A stretch of DNA of 64,000 nt. Source: Urbifossiella limnaea (GTDB lineage Bacteria; Planctomycetota; Planctomycetia; Gemmatales; Gemmataceae). This document shows, one piece after another, positions 39,532 through 48,848 of this stretch. Below the pieces are notes generated by a model. The model did not search any database. It was not told the DNA's origin and saw only the letters and a program-made list of their open reading frames with translations. A program made the translations under genes and the position numbers. Position 1 is the stretch's first letter; each line of letters begins with the position of its first letter. The stretch spans positions 7,731,794 through 7,795,793 of the forward strand of contig NZ_CP036273.1 in the NCBI RefSeq assembly GCF_007747215.1. Direction: 5' to 3'.

Positions 39532-40785
39532 TCATTCCTCCCCGGCCCCGCGGAACATCCCGATGTAGCTGTGGTACCGGCGCTCGCTCAGCTGCCGGCG
39601 CGCCACGGCGGCCTTCACGGCGCAGCCCGTCTCGTGGGTGTGGGTGCAGTCCGGGAACGCGCACCCCGGCACGAACGGCCGGAACTCGGGGAAGTAGCCC
39701 TCCACCTCCTCGGGGCTCGTGTCCCACAGCGCCAGCGTGCGGACGCCGGGCGTGTCCACCACCCACCCGCCGGCGTCGAGGCGGATCAGCTGCGCGTACG
39801 TCGTGGTGTGGCGGCCCTTCTCGTTCACCTCGCTCACCGACTTCACCTTCAGCGCCAGCCCCGGCTGCACCGAATTAAGGAGCGACGACTTGCCGACGCC
39901 GCTCTGGCCGGAGAACACGGTGGCCCGCCCGCGCAACAGCTCCCGCAGCCGGCCGACGCCGAGCCCGGTGGCGGCGCTGGTGAGGATGGTGGGAATGCCC
40001 AGCTGCGAGTAGAAGCCGACGAGCGGCTGCAGCGCCACGGGGTCGGCCAGGTCGGCCTTGTTGAGGAGCAGCACGGGGGCGAGCCCGCCCTTCTGCGCCG
40101 CCGCGAGGTACCGGTCGATCAGGTGCGGCTTCAGGTCGGGCAGCACGAGCGAGATGACGATGGCCAGCTGATCGACGTTGGCGACGAGGACGTGCTCGCG
40201 CCGCCGGCTGGCGCGGGTGAGGACGCCGCGCCGCGGCTCGACGCGCTCGATCATGCCTTCGGGGGTCGGTTGGAATTTGGAGGTTGGAATTTGGGCGGCG
40301 CCGGGGTCGGCGTCGGGGGAGGGCGCTTCTTCACCCACGTCGGCGGTCAACGGTTCAGCTGCCGCCGCGCGAGGAGCCCCCCCAATTTCAACCTCCGAAT
40401 TACTAACGACCGGGCGAAACCACACCACGTCGCCGGTGGTCACCACGCTCCGCTCGTCCACGCTGAGCGACTTCAGCAGCCGGCGGACGGCGCAGCGGAA
40501 GACGCGGCCGTCGTCGGCCTCCACGACCGACGCCAGCCCGTGGACGCGCAGCACCCGCCCGCGCACGCACGCCGCGTCGGCCGCCGGCATCCCGTCGGCG
40601 GCGGTGTCGACGGTGAGGGTGCGCTTGCGCGACAGGTCGCCCTTGGCGCGGACGCGCTCGCCGCCGGCGGCGTCGCCGGTGGCGGCGGCGTCGGCCTTGA
40701 ACGCGCGGGTGATGTCGTTCTCGCGCGGCGGCTTCGCCCGGTTCTTCCGCAGGTCGACGCGCACCTTCTTCTTGCCGCTTCCCAT
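39532..40785 (-). CDS. rsgA: Ribosome small subunit-dependent GTPase A (RsgA), with a palindromic insertion
   Basis: RsgA is a late-assembly factor of the 30S subunit. The 417-residue product has the circularly permuted GTPase order: G4 LLLNKADLAD, then G1 FSGQSGVGKSSLLN, then G3 VVDTPGVRTL. The C-terminal zinc motif CAFPDCTHTHETGC is also typical. It has an OB-like N-terminal domain (VLRVHGLASVVEADDG) and a basic tail. Residues about 126-172, between the OB and GTPase domains, are an insert whose DNA is a decayed palindrome. I chose ATG 40785 because the longer frame to 40830 is unsupported. Confidence 0.92.
   Translation of the reverse strand: MGSGKKKVRVDLRKNRAKPPRENDITRAFKADAAATGDAAGGERVRAKGDLSRKRTLTVDTAADGMPAADAACVRGRVLRVHGLASVVEADDGRVFRCAVRRLLKSLSVDERSVVTTGDVVWFRPVVSNSEVEIGGAPRAAAAEPLTADVGEEAPSPDADPGAAQIPTSKFQPTPEGMIERVEPRRGVLTRASRRREHVLVANVDQLAIVISLVLPDLKPHLIDRYLAAAQKGGLAPVLLLNKADLADPVALQPLVGFYSQLGIPTILTSAATGLGVGRLRELLRGRATVFSGQSGVGKSSLLNSVQPGLALKVKSVSEVNEKGRHTTTYAQLIRLDAGGWVVDTPGVRTLALWDTSPEEVEGYFPEFRPFVPGCAFPDCTHTHETGCAVKAAVARRQLSERRYHSYIGMFRGAGEE
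40268..40408. repeat. Decayed palindrome inserted in frame in rsgA
   Basis: GGTTGGAATTTGGAGGTTGG at 40268 and CCAATTTCAACCTCCGAATT at 40382 are imperfect reverse complements with an AT-rich character unlike rsgA. They bracket codons 126-172, which the family does not have. Reading frame is kept on both sides. Confidence 0.7.
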
Positions 40786-40877
40786 CCGGGTAGTGTAGCC
40801 GCTCGCGGCGGTTGCTTGACACGCTCCCACCCCCCGCCGACACTACACCCCGTCCCCTCCCCCCCAGGACCGCCGCC

Positions 40878-41915
40878 ATGTCCCGCCGCTGGCTCGCCGC
40901 CGTCGCGCTCCTCGCCGCCCCGTCCGCCGCGTCCGCCCAGGCCACCGCCGTGCAAGTGGCCGACGGCGTCGAGTTCCGCGTCGGCGCCGAGGTCGTGGCG
41001 AAGTACCACACCGCCCCGACCGTGGCGAAGCCGTTCCTGTGGCCGGTGATGGCCCCCGGCGGCACGCCCGTCACCCGCGCCTGGCCGGTGCAGACGAGCG
41101 CGACGGACGCCACCACCGACCACGTCCACCAGAAGTCCGTGTGGTTCTGCCACGGCGACGTGATCCCCGAAGGGCTGGCGATCAAGACGCCGGCGGCGAA
41201 CAAGGCCGACAAGGGCGTGGACTTCTGGAGCGAGGCGAAGGACAAGGACGGCCGGAAGCGCCACGGCACCATCCGCTGCACGAAGGTGACGATCCCCGAC
41301 GCCAAGCCCGGCGGCCCGGTGGTCGTGGTGACGTGGAACGTGTGGCTCACGCCCGACGGCGAGAAGATCCTCGACGAGAAGCGGACGATCACGTTCCGCG
41401 ACACGCCCGAGGGCCGGCTGTTCGCCTTCACCTGCGAGCTGACCGCCAACGACTACCCGATCGTGTTCGGCGACACGAAGGAGGGCTCGTTCGGCGTCCG
41501 CGTCCACGACGACCTGCGGACGGCCGACCCGAAGGGCCAACCGATCAGCGGGACGGTCACGCCGTCGGCCGGGAAGGCGGCGGCGACGGGGGCGAAAGAC
41601 AACCTGCCGCTGTGGGGCAAGGTCGCCGACTGGAACGACTACAGCGGCACGGTGAACGGCAAGGCGGTGGGGCTGGCGGTGTTCGCGCACCCGGACAACC
41701 CGACGAAGTCGGCGTGGCACACCCGCGCCTACGGGCTGATGGCCGCGAACCCGTTCGGCCGCGACCACAGCGGCTTCCCGTCGCAGAAGGGGAAGAAGGA
41801 CCTCGTGCGGGTTGAGAAGGGGAAGACGCTGACGTACCGCTTCGGCGCCTACGCCCACGCCGGCGACGTGAAGGCGGGGAAGGTGGCCGAGGCGTACGAA
41901 GCGTTCCGGCGGTAA
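40878..41915 (+). CDS. Secreted PmoA-like (DUF6807) protein
   Basis: This 345-residue exported protein belongs to the DUF6807/PmoA-type family, common in planctomycetes. It starts with a signal peptide (MSRRWLAAVALLAAPSAASA). Conserved blocks include a WPVMAPGGTPVTRAWP motif, DHVHQKSVWFCHGDV and HTRAYGLMAANPFGRDHS. Despite the family nickname it has no evident link to methane oxidation; a carbohydrate-related role is inferred from its usual neighbours. ATG 40878 precedes the signal. Confidence 0.85.
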   Translation: MSRRWLAAVALLAAPSAASAQATAVQVADGVEFRVGAEVVAKYHTAPTVAKPFLWPVMAPGGTPVTRAWPVQTSATDATTDHVHQKSVWFCHGDVIPEGLAIKTPAANKADKGVDFWSEAKDKDGRKRHGTIRCTKVTIPDAKPGGPVVVVTWNVWLTPDGEKILDEKRTITFRDTPEGRLFAFTCELTANDYPIVFGDTKEGSFGVRVHDDLRTADPKGQPISGTVTPSAGKAAATGAKDNLPLWGKVADWNDYSGTVNGKAVGLAVFAHPDNPTKSAWHTRAYGLMAANPFGRDHSGFPSQKGKKDLVRVEKGKTLTYRFGAYAHAGDVKAGKVAEAYEAFRR

Positions 41916-42076
41916 CACGACCCGCGGCGGCGGATCGGGTCGCCCCGGCCCGCCGCCGCAGGTCTTTTCACGTCTCGTGCGGGCGGTTTTGCCACTTGCA
42001 CACCGGCGACGATCATCTACTCTGATGTGACGCTCGCGCGATTCGTAACACGCGCCGGCGGCCGCGGAGCACCCCC

Positions 42077-43063
42077 ATGACCCGACGCCGCGCCTTCACG
42101 CTCATCGAGTTGCTGGTGGTGATCGCCATCATCGCCATCCTGATCGGGCTGCTCCTCCCGGCCGTGCAGAAGGTCCGCGAGGCGGCGGCGCGGATGAAGT
42201 GCTCCAACAACCTGAAGCAGATCGGGCTGGCGATGCACGGGTTCGAGGGCTCGCGCGGCCACTTCCCGACCGGGTACTGGCGGAAGACGTGGCCGACCGA
42301 CCCGACGAACCCGAAGGGGCACTTCCGCTGGTCCGCCCTCGCCCAGCTCACGCCGTTCCTGGAGCAAACGAGCGTCTACAACGCCCTCGACCTCACGTAC
42401 CCGCTCTACGGCGGCGGGGCGCTCCAGCCGCAGACGGAGCCGTTCCCGGTCAACCGGCCGGCGGTCAAGGCCGTCGTCCCGTCGTTCCTGTGCCCGTCGG
42501 ACCAGTTCCGCGAGGTGAAGCCCGACCAGGGGCCGTGCAACTACGTCGCGTGCAGCGGCAGCAACGCGAACGGGGACGCGCTCGTCGGCAACGGCATCTT
42601 CTACGGCGTGAACCTGGACGTGAGCCCGAACGCCGGGGTGCGGGTCGCCGGCGTCCTCGACGGGCTGAGCAACACCGTCGCGTTCTCCGAGACGACGCTC
42701 GGCGCCGGCGGCACGGCCCCGGCCGGGGCGACCGACGTCACGCTGTTCTACAAGCAGACGACGGCCCTCTCGCCGGCCAACTGCGACGCCAGCACGACCC
42801 TGATTACCGACCGCGGGGCGCTGTGGGCGGACGGGGCGTACAACTGCACGCTTTACAACAACGTCGTCGGCCCCAACAGCCCGCAGATGGACTGCGTCCA
42901 GCACTCGAACCCGGCGTGGAAGGCGGCCCGCAGCCGGCACGTCGGCGGCGTCAACGCGCTGCTCGGCGACGGGTCGGTGCGGTTCGTCCGCGACGCGGTG
43001 CCGCTGCCGACGTGGCAGGCGCTCGGCTCGCGGAACGGCGGCGAGACGGCCGGCGACTTCTGA
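42077..43063 (+). CDS. DUF1559 prepilin-like protein (H-x9-DG type)
   Basis: This 328-residue secreted protein has a type IV prepilin-like N-terminus ([18 protein letters not shown], with the FTLIE cleavage and assembly motif) and the DUF1559 domain ([16 protein letters not shown]). It ends with the planctomycete-specific H-x9-DG motif ([12 protein letters not shown]). Such proteins are present in dozens of copies per planctomycete genome; the role is unknown but a pseudopilin-like assembly is assumed. The next gene is a DUF4198-like protein 21 bp downstream, probably cotranscribed. Confidence 0.93.
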   Translation: MTRRRAFTLIELLVVIAIIAILIGLLLPAVQKVREAAARMKCSNNLKQIGLAMHGFEGSRGHFPTGYWRKTWPTDPTNPKGHFRWSALAQLTPFLEQTSVYNALDLTYPLYGGGALQPQTEPFPVNRPAVKAVVPSFLCPSDQFREVKPDQGPCNYVACSGSNANGDALVGNGIFYGVNLDVSPNAGVRVAGVLDGLSNTVAFSETTLGAGGTAPAGATDVTLFYKQTTALSPANCDASTTLITDRGALWADGAYNCTLYNNVVGPNSPQMDCVQHSNPAWKAARSRHVGGVNALLGDGSVRFVRDAVPLPTWQALGSRNGGETAGDF

Positions 43064-43084
43064 CCCACCACCGGGGAGAGCACC

Positions 43085-43762
43085 ATGCGGTACCTGGCAG
43101 CGTTCCTGCTCGCGGCGGCGGTGACGGCGGCGGCCGACGCCCACTTCGTGTTCGTGTACGTGGACGGCGCGGACGCCAAGCTGGTGTTCGGGCACGACGC
43201 CGCCCCCGACCCGGACCTGTTCCCCGCCCGGGCCGAGAAGACCACCCTCACCGCCCGCGACGCCGCCGGCAAAGAGACCAAGCTGACGGTCGAGAAGGGG
43301 GCCGGGAACTTCTTCCGGGCGAAGCTGCCGGCCGGGCCGGTGGTGGTGTACGGCACGACCGAGGCCGGCGTCACGCAGCGCGGCGACGCCCCGCCGATGC
43401 TGTCGTGGTACTACCCGAAGGTGATCGTCGGCGACCCGTTCGCGGCGAACCTCGGCGGGGCGAAGGCGCTGGACGTGGCCCCGGTCCGCGAGGGCGAGAA
43501 GGTCCGCTTCCGGGTACACGCCGACGGCAAGGCGGTGGCCGACGCCGAGGTCACGGTCGGCCTGTCCGGGAAGGGCGAGGACAAGGCGCAGGCGGTGAAG
43601 ACCGACGCAGCCGGCCTGACCCCGGCGTTCGCCGAGCGGGGCCGCTACGTGGTGGCCGCCCGCCGGGTGGAAGCGAAGGGCGGGGAGTTCGGCGGGAAGT
43701 CGTTCGCGTCGGTCCGCCACACGGCGACACTCGTGTGCGACGTCCCCGCGCCGAGTCGCTGA
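43085..43762 (+). CDS. DUF4198-like exported protein
   Basis: This 225-residue protein has a short signal peptide (MRYLAAFLLAAAVTAAADA). The mature part is beta-rich (HFVFVYVDGADAKLVFGHD, EKVRFRVHADGKAVADAEV) with an N-terminal His, a pattern of DUF4198 proteins that have been linked to metal or surface-layer functions. It probably forms an operon with the DUF1559 gene, an arrangement often seen in planctomycetes. ATG 43085 directly precedes the signal. Confidence 0.8.
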   Translation: MRYLAAFLLAAAVTAAADAHFVFVYVDGADAKLVFGHDAAPDPDLFPARAEKTTLTARDAAGKETKLTVEKGAGNFFRAKLPAGPVVVYGTTEAGVTQRGDAPPMLSWYYPKVIVGDPFAANLGGAKALDVAPVREGEKVRFRVHADGKAVADAEVTVGLSGKGEDKAQAVKTDAAGLTPAFAERGRYVVAARRVEAKGGEFGGKSFASVRHTATLVCDVPAPSR

Positions 43763-43783
43763 GCGGTGCAAGCGGGGGGCGAG

Positions 43784-43885
43784 ATGGGCTACTACCGCCC
43801 GCGCGGCCCGATGACCCCGCGTCGGCTGCTTTGGGCGGCCGTGGCCCTGCTGGCGATGGCCGCGGTCGTGAGCATCCGCCGGTGA
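43784..43885 (+). CDS. Small membrane peptide of 33 residues
   Basis: This short reading frame runs from ATG 43784 to TGA 43885. It is preceded by GCGGGGGGCGAG and encodes MGYYRPRGPMTPRRLL followed by a hydrophobic segment (WAAVALLAMAAVVS). The basic start and single membrane helix look like a small membrane protein; it is too short to be certain. It ends 5 bp before the convergent dehydrogenase stop. Confidence 0.45.
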   Translation: MGYYRPRGPMTPRRLLWAAVALLAMAAVVSIRR

Positions 43886-43889
43886 GCGC

Positions 43890-44624
43890 TCACATCGTCC
43901 GCCCGCCATCCACCACGAGCACCTGGCCCGTGGTCAGCGTCGTGCCCGTCGCCAGGTAGATCACCGCGTCGGCGATGTCGTCGGGGTCGGCGGCGCGGCC
44001 GAGCGGCGCCTGCTCCAGGTACTTCGCCACGTGGGCCTCGCGGCCGGCCAGCCAGCGCGTCAGGATCGGGCCGGGGGCCACCGCGTTCACCCGCACGGCC
44101 GGCCCGAACGCCCGCGCCAGCGACAGCGTCACGCAGTTCAGCGCCGCCTTGCTCGCGCAGTACGGGATCGAACTCCCCTGCCCGCTGAGGCCCGCCACGC
44201 TCGTCACGTTCACGACGTTGCCGCGCCGCGCCTGCAGGTGCGGCAGCGCCGCCCGGCAGGCGTAGAACGCGCCCTTCACGTTCACCTGGAAGATGTCGTC
44301 CCACACGGCGTCCGTCAGCGCGTCGAGGTCGGCGTGCGGGATGAAGTGCGTCGTGCCGGCGTTGTTCACCAGCACGTCGAGCCCGCCGAACGTGGCGACC
44401 ACGTCCGCGACCATGGCGCGGACCGCGGCGTCGTCGCCGACGCTGGCCTTGTACACCTTCACCGGCGCGCCCGCGGCGCGGACCAGCTCGGCCGTCTCGG
44501 CGGCGTCGGCCTCGGACTTCGAGTAGTTGACGGCGACTGCGAAGCCGAGCTTGGCGAAGCGCACGGCGCACGCCCGGCCAACGCCGGTGGCCGAGCCGGT
44601 GACCAGGGCGACCTTCTGCGACAC
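43890..44624 (-). CDS. Short-chain dehydrogenase/reductase (SDR, FabG-like)
   Basis: This 244-residue NAD(P)H-dependent oxidoreductase has the nucleotide-binding motif TGSATGVG (about residues 9-16) and the NNAG motif. The catalytic Ser is in NVTSVAG and the Tyr-x3-Lys motif is YCASK. The C-terminal DPDDIADAVIYLATG and VVDGGRTM are typical of FabG-like SDRs. The exact substrate is unknown. GTG 44624 has GGAGGA upstream; the longer frame to 46097 is a shadow of other genes. It is convergent with the small peptide above. Confidence 0.88.
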   Translation of the reverse strand: MSQKVALVTGSATGVGRACAVRFAKLGFAVAVNYSKSEADAAETAELVRAAGAPVKVYKASVGDDAAVRAMVADVVATFGGLDVLVNNAGTTHFIPHADLDALTDAVWDDIFQVNVKGAFYACRAALPHLQARRGNVVNVTSVAGLSGQGSSIPYCASKAALNCVTLSLARAFGPAVRVNAVAPGPILTRWLAGREAHVAKYLEQAPLGRAADPDDIADAVIYLATGTTLTTGQVLVVDGGRTM

Positions 44625-44759
44625 GGGTGCGTCCTCCGGGGACAGGAGACAGGAGACAGGAACCAGGATACGGATATGCTTCCTGGCTCCTGGCTCCCGG
44701 TTGCGGCGTCCGCCGCCCCGTCCTACCATTCGGGCGGTCCCCGCGCCCGGAGGTTCGTC

Positions 44760-45713
44760 ATGCGCCGCGCCGCCGTCGGTCTGCTCCTCGTGCTGTCCGC
44801 GGCCGGGTGCGACGTGCTCCGCAAGGTCGGCACGAACGCCGCGCCGACCGAGTTCCCGCAGCAGACGCTCGCCGAGGCCCGCAAGTCGTTCGTGACGAAG
44901 CTCCCCGCCGCCCGCGGCGAGAGCGACGGGCCGCCGCCGACGCCGCCGCGCGGCACGTTCAACCTCGTCCGCTACGAGTCGCCCGCCGGCAAGCTCGCCG
45001 CCTACGTCACCCCCGACCCGCGCGACGGCGCCCAGCACCCCGCCATCGTCTGGGTCACCGGCGGCGACTGCAACAGCATCGGCCCGATGTGGGGCCGCGC
45101 CGACCCGAAGAACGACCAGAGCGCCGCCCAGTACCGCGAGGCCGGCGTGGTGCTGATGGTGCCGTCGCTCCGCGGCGGCAACGACAACCCCGGCCGCCGC
45201 GAGTACTTCTTCGGCGAACTGGACGACGTGGCCGCCTGCGCCGCGTACCTCCGCACGCTGCCGTACGTGGACCCCGACCGCGTCTACCTCGGCGGCCACA
45301 GCACCGGCGGCACCGTGGCGCTGCTGACGGCCGAGTACACCGACGCGTTCCGCGCCGTCTTCTCGTTCGGCCCCGTGGACGACCCCACCGGCTACGGCGA
45401 CCAGCTCGCCGGCTTCAACCAGCGCGACGCGAAGGAGGTCGAGATCCGCTCGCCGGGGAAGTGGCTCGGCTCGATCAAGTCGCCGACGTTCGTGATCGAA
45501 GGGGCCAGCCGCGGCAACGCCGCCAGCCTGGCGCGGATGAAGCAAGGCAACGGCAACCCCAGGGTGTCGTTCCTGACCGTGCGCGGGCACGACCACTTCA
45601 GCGTGCTGGCGCCGGTGAACCGCCTGCTGGCGAGGAAGATTCTCGCCGACACCGGCGCGACCTGCGACATCACCCTGACCGGGGCCGAGGCCGAGGCGGC
45701 AGGCGGGCGGTGA
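44760..45713 (+). CDS. Alpha/beta-hydrolase-fold lipoprotein
   Basis: This 317-residue serine hydrolase is probably lipid-anchored. The lipobox LLLVLSAAGCD places the acylated Cys at residue 17. The nucleophile Ser sits in YLGGHSTGGTVALL (GHSTG, about residue 176), with RGHDHFSV as a likely His region near the end. It resembles dienelactone hydrolase/prolyl-oligopeptidase-type esterases. ATG 44760 has GGAGG upstream. It is divergent from the SDR gene; the gap between them holds AGACAGGA-type repeats. Confidence 0.82.
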   Translation: MRRAAVGLLLVLSAAGCDVLRKVGTNAAPTEFPQQTLAEARKSFVTKLPAARGESDGPPPTPPRGTFNLVRYESPAGKLAAYVTPDPRDGAQHPAIVWVTGGDCNSIGPMWGRADPKNDQSAAQYREAGVVLMVPSLRGGNDNPGRREYFFGELDDVAACAAYLRTLPYVDPDRVYLGGHSTGGTVALLTAEYTDAFRAVFSFGPVDDPTGYGDQLAGFNQRDAKEVEIRSPGKWLGSIKSPTFVIEGASRGNAASLARMKQGNGNPRVSFLTVRGHDHFSVLAPVNRLLARKILADTGATCDITLTGAEAEAAGGR

Positions 45714-45897
45714 CCGTGCGGCCTCGGCAGGGCGCGAAGGCTGGGCGGGATGGCAAAAGTTGACCGATCGTGCCGCTGCCGATGGTGAGTTTTTGTCCGA
45801 CCGTACCTGATATGCGGGCGCGGCATCAATTAGAATCAGCCCAAACGTCACCCCCGGGCAGGACGCCTGCACCCCCTCGCGCTCGGAGCCGTTCGAC

Positions 45898-47058
45898 GTG
45901 GGCCAGTCCGTTCTTCGCGCGTTCCCGGCCCCGCGGCCGCGCATGCCGGCCGCCGACCCGCCCGCCCACCGCGTCCTCATCGTGGACGACCAGCCGGACA
46001 TCCGCCGCCTGTGCCGCACGGTGCTGGCGGCCGACGGGCTGGTGTGCGAAGAGGTCGGCAGCGGCCCCGCCGCCATCGCCGCCGCCGCCCGCCGCAACTA
46101 CGACCTGGTGCTGCTCGACTGCGACCTGCCCGGGTGCCACGGCGAGGAGGTGCTCCGCAGCCTGCGGCACAACCCGCCGGCGCCGAACCTCAAGGTCGTC
46201 ATGTTCTCCGGCACGGCGTCCGGCGACGACCTGTCGCGGAACATGCTCGCCGGCGCCGACGACTTCCTGACGAAGCCGTTCAGCACGGTGCAGCTGCGGG
46301 CGCGGGTGAAGGCGGCGCTGCGGCTGAAGGCCGCGCAGGACCGCTCCGACCGCCTCAACCGCAGCCTGCTGGCGCTGAACGCCGAGCTCGAAGGGGCCGT
46401 CGCCGTGCGCGAGGGGGAGCTGACCCACGCCCGCGGCGGGCTCGTGCTGGCGCTGGCCAAGCTGATCGAGCACCGGTCGAAGGAGACGGGCGCGCACCTG
46501 ATGCGGCTGCAGCGGTACGCCCGCGTGCTGGCCGAGGCCGCGGCCGAGCTGCCGGCGTTCGCCCCGCTTATCGACCCGGTGTTCGTCCGCAACCTGGAGG
46601 ACGCCGCCCCGCTGCACGACATCGGCAAGGCGGCCCTGCCCGACGGCATCCTCAACAAGCCCGGCCCGCTCACCCCCGAGGAGCGCGCCCGGATGCAGAC
46701 GCACACCACGATCGGCGCCGAGACGCTGCAGGCCGTGGCCGACGAGCACCCGTTCGCGCTGGGGTTCCTGCAGACGGCCATCGACATCGCCCGCAGCCAC
46801 CACGAGCGGTGGGACGGCACCGGCTACCCCGACCGGCTGTCGGCCGAGGCGATCCCGCTGGCGGCGCGCGTCCTGGCCGTGTGCGACGTGTACGACGCCC
46901 TGCGGGCGCGGCGCGTCTACAAGCCCGGGATGCCGCACGCGGACGCCGTGGCCGAGATCGTCGAGCGCTCGCCGGGGCACTTCGACCCGGCGCTGCTGAC
47001 GGCGTTCCGGAGCTGCGCCGACCGGATGGACATGGTGTTCGAGGAAGTGGGAGAGTGA
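45898..47058 (+). CDS. Response regulator with HD-GYP domain (c-di-GMP phosphodiesterase)
   Basis: This 386-residue regulator has an N-terminal receiver domain (VLIVDDQPDIRRL, phospho-acceptor Asp in VLLDCDLPG, LTKPFS). A linker helix follows, then an HD-GYP domain with HDIGKAALPDGILNKPG and the signature HHERWDGTGYP. It should hydrolyse c-di-GMP in response to a partner kinase, which is not next to it. GTG 45898 has GGAG nine bases upstream; the ATG at 45943 has no site and would remove part of the leader. Confidence 0.9.
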   Translation: MGQSVLRAFPAPRPRMPAADPPAHRVLIVDDQPDIRRLCRTVLAADGLVCEEVGSGPAAIAAAARRNYDLVLLDCDLPGCHGEEVLRSLRHNPPAPNLKVVMFSGTASGDDLSRNMLAGADDFLTKPFSTVQLRARVKAALRLKAAQDRSDRLNRSLLALNAELEGAVAVREGELTHARGGLVLALAKLIEHRSKETGAHLMRLQRYARVLAEAAAELPAFAPLIDPVFVRNLEDAAPLHDIGKAALPDGILNKPGPLTPEERARMQTHTTIGAETLQAVADEHPFALGFLQTAIDIARSHHERWDGTGYPDRLSAEAIPLAARVLAVCDVYDALRARRVYKPGMPHADAVAEIVERSPGHFDPALLTAFRSCADRMDMVFEEVGE

Positions 47059-47062
47059 TTCG

Positions 47063-47113
47063 GCCGCCGCTCGCGGCGTAGCGGTGTGTGCCCCGCTACG
47101 CCGCGAGCGGCGG
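47063..47113. repeat. Intergenic palindrome, GCCGCTCGCGGCGTAGCGG family
   Basis: CCGCCGCTCGCGGCGTAGCG and CGCTACGCCGCGAGCGGCGG face each other around GTGTGTGCCC. It sits between the convergent HD-GYP and CRTAC genes and may act as a bidirectional end signal. Confidence 0.9.
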
Positions 47114-47118
47114 CTGAA

Positions 47119-48825
47119 TCACCGCCCCCGTTCCGCCGCCGCCCCCGGCCGCAGCCGCCACACGCCGCCCGGCGTCAGCTCCGCGAACGTCTCCGCCGCG
47201 CCGCCGGGCCACCGCACCGTCACCCGCTCCGCGTCGCGCGCCCCCAGCCCCACCGTCAGCACGGCCTCCGACTGACTCAGATAGCCGCGCGCCGGCGTGG
47301 CGTAGAAGCGGCGGTCGCCCACCGTCACCTCGCTGCCGGCCGGCACGTCGAGCCGCAACGAGCGATTACCGCTCCCCTCATTCCGCAGCAGCCGGGCCGG
47401 GCCGCCGTTCGCCACCAGCACCACGTCCAGATCCCCGTCGCCGTCGTAGTCCAGCGCGGCGCAGCCGCGGCCGACGAGCGGGCGGAACAGGTCCGGCCCG
47501 GCGCGGTCGGCGCCGACCGGCACGAAGTCGGTGCCGCTGTTCCAGTACAGCTGCGCCGCCTGCGGGTGCGTCTCGCCGGGCCGCGCGGCGGCGATGTCGG
47601 GCTCGAGGTGGCCGTTGCACGTCAGCAGGTCGGGCCGGCCGTCGAGGTCGAAGTCGAGGAACAGCGCGCCGAACTTCATCGGCGGCCGGCTCGGCCCCGC
47701 GAGCCCGAGCCGCTGGGCCTGGTCGCCGAACCGCCCCGGCGCGCCGGCCACGAACAGCGTGTCCGGCTCGTTCGTGAAGTTGGCGACCACGACCGCCAGC
47801 CGCTCCGCGTCCAGGTACGCCGCGTCCACGCCCATGCCGCCGCGCGGCCGGCCGTCGGCGGTGGCCAGGCCCGCCGGCATCGCGGCTTCTTCGAACCGCC
47901 CGCCGGCGTTGCGGAAGTACAGGTTCCGCGTCGTGTCGCACGCCACCACCAGGTCGGGCTTGCCGTCGCGGTCCGCGTCGCAGACGGCGACGCCAAGCGC
48001 CTTGCCGACGGGCCGGCCGGCGTCGCGGACGTGGACGCCGGCGGCCTCGGACACGTCCGCGAAGCGGCCGCCGCCGAGGTTGCGGTACAGCACGTTGTCC
48101 GCGGCGGGGAACTGCGTCGGCGGCACGTAGGCGCGGCCGCCGCCGGGCAGTTCGGCCTTCACGCCGAGGTCCGCGGCCGGGCTCCACGTCAGGTAGCGGC
48201 ACACGAACAGGTCGGGCCGGCCGTCGCCGTCGTAGTCGAGGAACGCCGCCGACGCGGGGAACGGAACCGGCCCCGCGTGCGTGTCGAACGGCGTCGGCAG
48301 CTCCGCGCCGCCGGCGACGCCCGCGGCGGAGGTGATATCGATGAAGCGCGTGCCGCCGTCGTTCCGGAACAGCCGGCTGGCGCCGACGCCGGCGACGAAC
48401 AGGTCGGTGAAGCCGTCGCCGTCCACGTCCGCGGCGGCGGCGCCCATGCCGTAGAGCGTGACGTTCAGGCCGACGGCGGCGGTCACGTCGGCGAAGGTGC
48501 CGTCGCCCTGGTTGCGGTAGAGCGCCTGGGTGGGGAGTGGGCCGGGCTCGCCGGGCCACGGGCGGCCGTTGGGGAAGAACAGGTCGGGCCGGCCGTCGTT
48601 GTCGTAGTCGAGGACGACGACGCCGCCGCCCATCGTTTCGGGGAGGAACTTGCGCGGCGTGGCGCCGTTCGTGTGCGAGAAGCGGAGGCCGGCCGCGGCG
48701 GTGGCGTCGGTGAAGCGGACGCGCGGCGGGCCGGCGTCGGGCGGGGCGGGGGGGCGGAACGCGAGGTAGGCGCCGGCGGCGAGCGCGACGGCGGCGACGG
48801 CGAGGACGACGGGGCGGCGGCGCAT
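47119..48825 (-). CDS. CRTAC/ASPIC-type secreted protein with FG-GAP repeats
   Basis: This 568-residue exported protein has an N-terminal signal anchor (VVLAVAAVALAAGAYLAF). It contains several FG-GAP/VCBS repeats with calcium-binding motifs (DYDNDGRPDLFF, DVDGDGFTDLFV, DYDGDGRPDLFV, DADRDGKPDLVV, DYDGDGDLDVVL). The C-terminus is an ASPIC/UnbV domain (SEAVLTVGLGARDAERVTV, RWPGGAAETF). It is probably a beta-propeller surface protein. ATG 48825 precedes the signal. It is flanked by two palindromes of one family (47063 and 48849). Confidence 0.9.
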   Translation of the reverse strand: MRRRPVVLAVAAVALAAGAYLAFRPPAPPDAGPPRVRFTDATAAAGLRFSHTNGATPRKFLPETMGGGVVVLDYDNDGRPDLFFPNGRPWPGEPGPLPTQALYRNQGDGTFADVTAAVGLNVTLYGMGAAAADVDGDGFTDLFVAGVGASRLFRNDGGTRFIDITSAAGVAGGAELPTPFDTHAGPVPFPASAAFLDYDGDGRPDLFVCRYLTWSPAADLGVKAELPGGGRAYVPPTQFPAADNVLYRNLGGGRFADVSEAAGVHVRDAGRPVGKALGVAVCDADRDGKPDLVVACDTTRNLYFRNAGGRFEEAAMPAGLATADGRPRGGMGVDAAYLDAERLAVVVANFTNEPDTLFVAGAPGRFGDQAQRLGLAGPSRPPMKFGALFLDFDLDGRPDLLTCNGHLEPDIAAARPGETHPQAAQLYWNSGTDFVPVGADRAGPDLFRPLVGRGCAALDYDGDGDLDVVLVANGGPARLLRNEGSGNRSLRLDVPAGSEVTVGDRRFYATPARGYLSQSEAVLTVGLGARDAERVTVRWPGGAAETFAELTPGGVWRLRPGAAAERGR

Positions 48826-48848
48826 CGCCGTGTAGTGTACTGTGTTCC

